A stretch of DNA of 9,304 bases, taken from assembly GCA_040880235.1 (NCBI GenBank), contig JBBDIX010000002.1, forward strand, positions 1 to 9,304, written 5' to 3'. Source of the stretch: JBBDIX01 sp040880235. Its GTDB lineage: Bacteria; Actinomycetota; Nitriliruptoria; Nitriliruptorales; Nitriliruptoraceae. The notes under the pieces are model-generated. The model was not told where the DNA came from and did no database searches. It saw only the letters and a program-made list of their open reading frames with translations. Both the position numbers and the translations under genes were made by a program. Below are positions 6,491 to 9,304 of the stretch, one piece after another (the first letter of the stretch is position 1; the number at the start of each line of letters is the position of its first letter).

Positions 6491-6502
6491 CGAGGTCATC
6501 TG

Positions 6503-8308
6503 GTGCGCATCGGCTGGCGGACGACGGTCTCCGTGCTGGTCGCGGGCGGAGTCGTCGCGGCCACGGTGCTCGTGGGCTGGACTGCCGACCGTGTCGCGCG
6601 CGACGACGCCTTCGTCATCGACACATTCGACCGTCTGGTCGAGGTGCAGGCCGACGGCGCCACGATCGTCACCGAGTCGATCGACGTCACGTTCCTCGAG
6701 TCACGACGGGGCATCTTTCGTGACCTTCCCGACGAGACACGGATGGACGCTGGCGAATGGGCCGTGCTGTCGGTCGACCGAGGTGCCACCGACGACCCCT
6801 GGCCCAGCGTGGTCGAGTCCGGTCCTGACGGCCCACGGGTTCGCATCGGCGACGCCAGTGTCTGGCTCGACCCCGGACCCCAGCACTACCGCCTGATCCT
6901 GGTCGCGCCGAGCTGGAGCCACGTGCTGGCGGGGGACCCCGGCACCGTGGAGACCCGCATCGACGTTCCGGGCTTCGACTGGCCCACCGACGTGACGCGC
7001 GTCAGGTTGACGGTCCAGATGCCCGGCCCCATCACCGCTGCCCGCTGCGTGGAGGGACGGGTCGGATCCCGACGCACGTGCGAGGCCCAACCGGTCGTCG
7101 ACGGTGACAGGATGGTCCTCGAACTCGGGCCGTATCCCGACCGCCACTCGGCCACCGTGGCCGTGCACGTGCCCGCGTCGTCGTTCACCGCGGACCTGCC
7201 GGTGCGCCGCCCCGAACCGCTCACGGGCGGTGGGGTCCTCGCCCAGGTCGACATCGGTCGTGTGGCGTCCGCACTCGTCTACGGAGTGCTGCTCGCACTC
7301 GTGCTGCTGTCGATCGACGTCGTGTACGCGCGCTTCGTCTACCGGGACCGTGTGACCGACCCCGCCCGGCACGACCGGGTCCACCCGTCGGCCGTGCCGG
7401 AGCCGCCCCGCGGTATGCGCTCGACCGAGGTCGCGGGACTGCTGCTGCGACGGGACGCCGCGTCCCTGTTCCTGTCCACGCTCGTCGACCTGTCCCAGCG
7501 TGACGTGCTGCACACCGAGTCCACCGCGACCTCGAAGGGGCAGCGACTCACGGTTCGACGCGGCGACGCGGCCTCGGATCCCGACGACCAGCGTTTCGTC
7601 GATGCCCTGCTCGACGACGTCGACTCGGTCACGTTCGACGAGACCTACGACGCGAAGATCGCCCGGCGGGTGCAGGCCGCCACGCGCGTCGTCACCCGGC
7701 GCGCCTCCCGCGTGTTCGAGCAGCACGGGCTGACACACAGGGGAGGCGTCGTGCTTCGTTCTACGGCGTTCCGCGTGTTCCTCGGGCTCGGGGTGCTGCT
7801 GTGGGTGTGGGTGACCGGGGGCATCGTCGCCGTCGTCACCCCGCTGCGTGGTGGCGCCATCGCGGCCATTGCGGGCATCGTCGTCGGCGGTTGGGCGCTT
7901 GCACACGCTCCGTGGCGCCATCACCGCGTACCCCTGAACTCCGAGGGTCGCGACGCGACCGGACACGCACGCGCCTTCCGCACGTTCATCGAGACCGTCG
8001 AGGGCGACCAGTTGCGGTGGGCGGCAGGCCGACCCGGCATCGGACACCGCCACCCCGCTGTGACGCTGCTGCCGTACGCGATCGCACTCGGGCTCGCGGA
8101 CTCGTGGTTCCGGAGGTTCGGTGAGGTGATGGCTCAGTTCGCCGCGGCCTCGACCGCGTCGGGAGGCGTGGCCTGGTGGGCGTCGGGCACCACGTTCAGG
8201 GCGGTGCGCAGCGCGCAGGCGGCAACCGTCACCGCGCCGTCTTCCTCGAGCAGTGGTGGCGGCGGAGGCGGATCTGGTGGAGGCGGCGGAGGCGGCGGTT
8301 CCTGGTGA
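6503..8308 (+). CDS. DUF2207 family membrane protein
   Basis: The product has 601 residues from a GTG with GAGG 8 bases upstream. The first helix (about 8-25) is a signal anchor. An outer-facing beta-rich DUF2207 domain follows (about 35-235) with the family's RGIFRDLP motif (69-76) and PGPQHYRLILV (125-135). C182 and C193 in it could form a disulfide. A helix at about 252-276 leads to a cytoplasmic region with a winged-helix-like stretch (STEVAGLLLRRDAASLFLST, 307-326). Two close helices (420-442 and 448-467) precede the conserved LLPYAIALGLADSWFRRF (522-539). The end is a Ser/Gly-rich tail finishing in GGSW. Family function is unknown. The recurrent pairing with LemA suggests a shared membrane task, possibly in the cell envelope, which is inference. 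The gene ends 12 bases before the convergent dcd gene, leaving no room for a usual terminator. Confidence 0.92.
   Translation: MRIGWRTTVSVLVAGGVVAATVLVGWTADRVARDDAFVIDTFDRLVEVQADGATIVTESIDVTFLESRRGIFRDLPDETRMDAGEWAVLSVDRGATDDPWPSVVESGPDGPRVRIGDASVWLDPGPQHYRLILVAPSWSHVLAGDPGTVETRIDVPGFDWPTDVTRVRLTVQMPGPITAARCVEGRVGSRRTCEAQPVVDGDRMVLELGPYPDRHSATVAVHVPASSFTADLPVRRPEPLTGGGVLAQVDIGRVASALVYGVLLALVLLSIDVVYARFVYRDRVTDPARHDRVHPSAVPEPPRGMRSTEVAGLLLRRDAASLFLSTLVDLSQRDVLHTESTATSKGQRLTVRRGDAASDPDDQRFVDALLDDVDSVTFDETYDAKIARRVQAATRVVTRRASRVFEQHGLTHRGGVVLRSTAFRVFLGLGVLLWVWVTGGIVAVVTPLRGGAIAAIAGIVVGGWALAHAPWRHHRVPLNSEGRDATGHARAFRTFIETVEGDQLRWAAGRPGIGHRHPAVTLLPYAIALGLADSWFRRFGEVMAQFAAASTASGGVAWWASGTTFRAVRSAQAATVTAPSSSSSGGGGGGSGGGGGGGGSW
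8255..8299 (+). repeat. Glycine-codon repeat in the DUF2207 tail
   Basis: Fifteen codons encode Gly6-Ser-Gly8, built from GGT, GGC and GGA in mixed order and preceded by a run of serines. The mixed codons point to selection for the protein tail rather than a simple DNA slippage repeat, though the length may vary between strains. Gly-rich ends are typical of DUF2207 proteins. Confidence 0.8.
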
Positions 8309-8320
8309 ACTCCTCTGCAC

Positions 8321-8908
8321 TCAGGCGGGGTCGACGTCGTCCGGTGGCGGCACCAGGTTCAGGTGATAGCGCGACGCGGTGGGTCCGCTCTGCCCCTGGT
8401 ACTTGGAGCCGGTCTCTCGGCTTCCGTACGGACGCTGCGCAGGACGGTCGAGTTCGAAGAAGGCGAACTGGGCGATCTTCATGCCCGGATACAGCAGGAT
8501 CGGCAGGGTCGCGACGTTCGACAGTTCGAGCGTCACGTCGCCGTCGAACCCCGCATCGATGAACCCGGCGGTCGAGTGGATCACCAGACCCAACCGCGCG
8601 AGCGAACTCTTGCCCTCAAGGCGGGCCACGACGTCGTCCGCCAGGGTGATGCGCTCCAGTGTGGCCCCCAGGACGAACTCCCCCGGGTGGAGCACGAACG
8701 GATCCTTGCCCACCTCGACGAGTTCGGTCAGTTCGGGCTGCGGGTCCTTCACGTCGATGTAGGGGTATCGGTGGTTTGCGAACACCCGAAACGCATTGGC
8801 GAGCCGCACGTCGACGCTGGATGGCTGGATCGCGTCGTCGAGCATCGGGTCGATGCCGATGCGCCCCGACTCGAGGGCCTCGCGGATCGTGCCGTCGGAG
8901 AGGATCAC
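8321..8908 (-). CDS. dcd: dCTP deaminase, dUMP-forming type (dCTP deaminase/dUTPase)
   Basis: This enzyme converts dCTP to dUMP for thymidylate synthesis in the cytosol, and it works as a trimer. The product has 195 residues from a GTG at 8908 that gives VILSDGTIREAL, aligned with the MILSD start of the family; the upstream ATG at 8950 adds an unlikely 14-residue leader. Motifs are IQPSSVDVRL (27-36), HPGEFVLGATLE (74-85), the LEGKSSLARLG segment (97-107, with S102 and R105 in the active-site region), and HSTAGFIDAGFDGDVTLELSN (111-131), in which E128 matches the catalytic Glu of E. coli Dcd. The last motif has the HSTAGFID form of the bifunctional Mycobacterium tuberculosis enzyme, not the AHRIDPGW form of E. 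coli, so dUTPase activity is likely. A weak -10-like TACGTT lies at 8954-8949. The ribosome binding site is poor. Confidence 0.96.
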   Translation of the reverse strand: MILSDGTIREALESGRIGIDPMLDDAIQPSSVDVRLANAFRVFANHRYPYIDVKDPQPELTELVEVGKDPFVLHPGEFVLGATLERITLADDVVARLEGKSSLARLGLVIHSTAGFIDAGFDGDVTLELSNVATLPILLYPGMKIAQFAFFELDRPAQRPYGSRETGSKYQGQSGPTASRYHLNLVPPPDDVDPA

Positions 8909-9046
8909 GTGTCGTCCAGTGCGTCGCTGGCGGGTGCTCGTCAGGCGCAACGTAGACGCATGGCGAACCTCCCAACGCGACCACTGGTCGTGCTCGCATC
9001 GTCACGCCATGCCCGGTGGCCAGCGCCATCTGTCATCGGAGTCGCA

Positions 9047-9076
9047 TTGCCCCGGGTCGACGAGGGCGAGTACCTT
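9047..9076 (+). promoter_or_regulatory. tRNA-Gly promoter
   Basis: TTGCCC (9047-9052) and TACCTT (9071-9076) are separated by 18 bases. The tRNA begins 29 bases after the -10 box, leaving a short 5' leader for RNase P to remove. The -10 hexamer is identical to the one proposed for dnaK, which suggests the same housekeeping sigma factor. Confidence 0.6.
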
Positions 9077-9105
9077 CTCCACCCGCGCGCTCCCGGGCGC
9101 CGCTC

Positions 9106-9176
9106 GCGGGTGTAGTTCAATGGTAGAACACGAGCTTCCCAAGCTCGGAACGGGGGTTCGATTCCCCTCACCCGCT
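9106..9176 (+). tRNA. tRNA-Gly (anticodon CCC)
   Basis: A full 71-base cloverleaf can be folded. The acceptor stem GCGGGTG pairs with CACCCGC. The D stem GTTC pairs with GAAC around an AATGGTA loop. The anticodon stem CGAGC pairs with GCTCG around loop TTCCCAA, giving anticodon CCC, which reads GGG. The variable region is GAAC, and the T stem closes on TTCGATT with one G-U pair at its base. The discriminator is U73, usual for bacterial glycine tRNAs. CCA is not encoded, as in many Actinobacteria, so it must be added after transcription. Confidence 0.97.
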
Positions 9177-9285
9177 CCGATCCAGTCAACGTCGGCCGCC
9201 GTCGAACGGCCATCTCCATCGGGTCCCGAGGTCGTAGCCTGCCCTTCGAGTGCCGACCAGTGGCGCCGGCCCGACGGATCCTGCG

Positions 9286-9304
9286 ATGAGTTTCAACGAC
9301 AACG
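9286..9304 (+). CDS. Start of a gene cut by the window edge
   Basis: An ATG at 9286 is followed by codons for MSFNDN up to the window end. A weak GGA lies 8 bases upstream, and a TAGCCT (9235-9240) could be its -10 box. From memory, actinobacterial YpfJ-like neutral zinc metallopeptidases often begin M(S/T)FN(D/E), so this is a possible identity, but six residues cannot establish it. The stretch 9177-9285 otherwise holds only a weak 4-base-pair hairpin near 9198-9210. Confidence 0.35.

Noticed and set aside
8255..8299. Microsatellite or phase-variable repeat
   Set aside because: The GGN codons vary in third base without a fixed unit, and a Gly-rich tail is a normal DUF2207 feature.
6701..8320. 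Minus-strand open frame of 539 codons opposite DUF2207
   Set aside because: Its composition is a shadow of the plus-strand gene, whose RGIFRDLP motif and Gly-rich tail are convincing.
8934..8969. Six-codon frame MRLRCA on the minus strand with GGGAGG upstream, before dcd, as a leader peptide
   Set aside because: It is very short, overlaps a possible -10 box of dcd, and is not followed by a clear attenuator hairpin; nothing links it to dcd control.
9106..9304. tRNA-Gly as an integration site for a mobile element
   Set aside because: No integrase and no direct repeat of the tRNA 3' end are visible in the window, although an element could lie beyond the edge.

Overview
The window is about 9.3 kb of chromosome with very high GC, many GTG starts, almost no spare intergenic sequence and long antisense frames that are only GC artefacts. 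An actinobacterial origin is the best reading. Support comes from a DnaK with the short Gram-positive-type nucleotide-binding domain and a DAEVVDE tail, a HAIR-like heat-shock operator, a Mycobacterium-type dCTP deaminase/dUTPase, and an Fe-S membrane oxidoreductase of the mycobacterial Rv0338c/EtfD kind. The exact genus cannot be read from the sequence. I see no IS element, CRISPR array, integrase or phage gene.

Layout. (1) 1-124, minus: the N-terminal end of an unrecognised protein. (2) 193-2714, minus: a heat-shock operon. A HAIR-like inverted repeat (2694-2714) and a promoter (2684-2662) precede dnaK (2604-679), which overlaps hsp20 (682-239) by ATGA. A perfect GC-rich hairpin closes the operon. 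grpE, dnaJ and hspR are not beside dnaK here. (3) 2772-2936, minus: a 54-residue single-span membrane microprotein, followed by a small hairpin that separates it from the dnaK promoter. (4) 3086-8308, plus: a probable four-gene operon. It encodes a membrane Fe-S/CCG-domain oxidoreductase, a voltage-sensor-like membrane protein without a recognisable pore filter, a LemA protein and a DUF2207 membrane protein with a Gly-rich tail. The first three genes overlap; the last follows after 54 bases. (5) 8321-8908, minus: dcd, convergent with the operon. (6) 9106-9176, plus: tRNA-Gly(CCC) with its own promoter. (7) 9286 to the end, plus: the first codons of another gene.

How they work together. DnaK and Hsp20 form a coupled refolding/holdase pair, probably under HspR-type repression. 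The plus-strand operon is membrane-centred. Its first gene is a likely electron carrier to the quinone pool. The next three encode membrane proteins of unknown or poorly understood function, and LemA with DUF2207 is a recurrent pairing. The most unusual items are the voltage-sensor-like protein inside that operon, the microprotein, the HAIR-controlled dnaK-hsp20 fusion of two heat-shock functions, and the DnaK C-terminal extension whose coding sequence contains a hairpin just upstream of hsp20.
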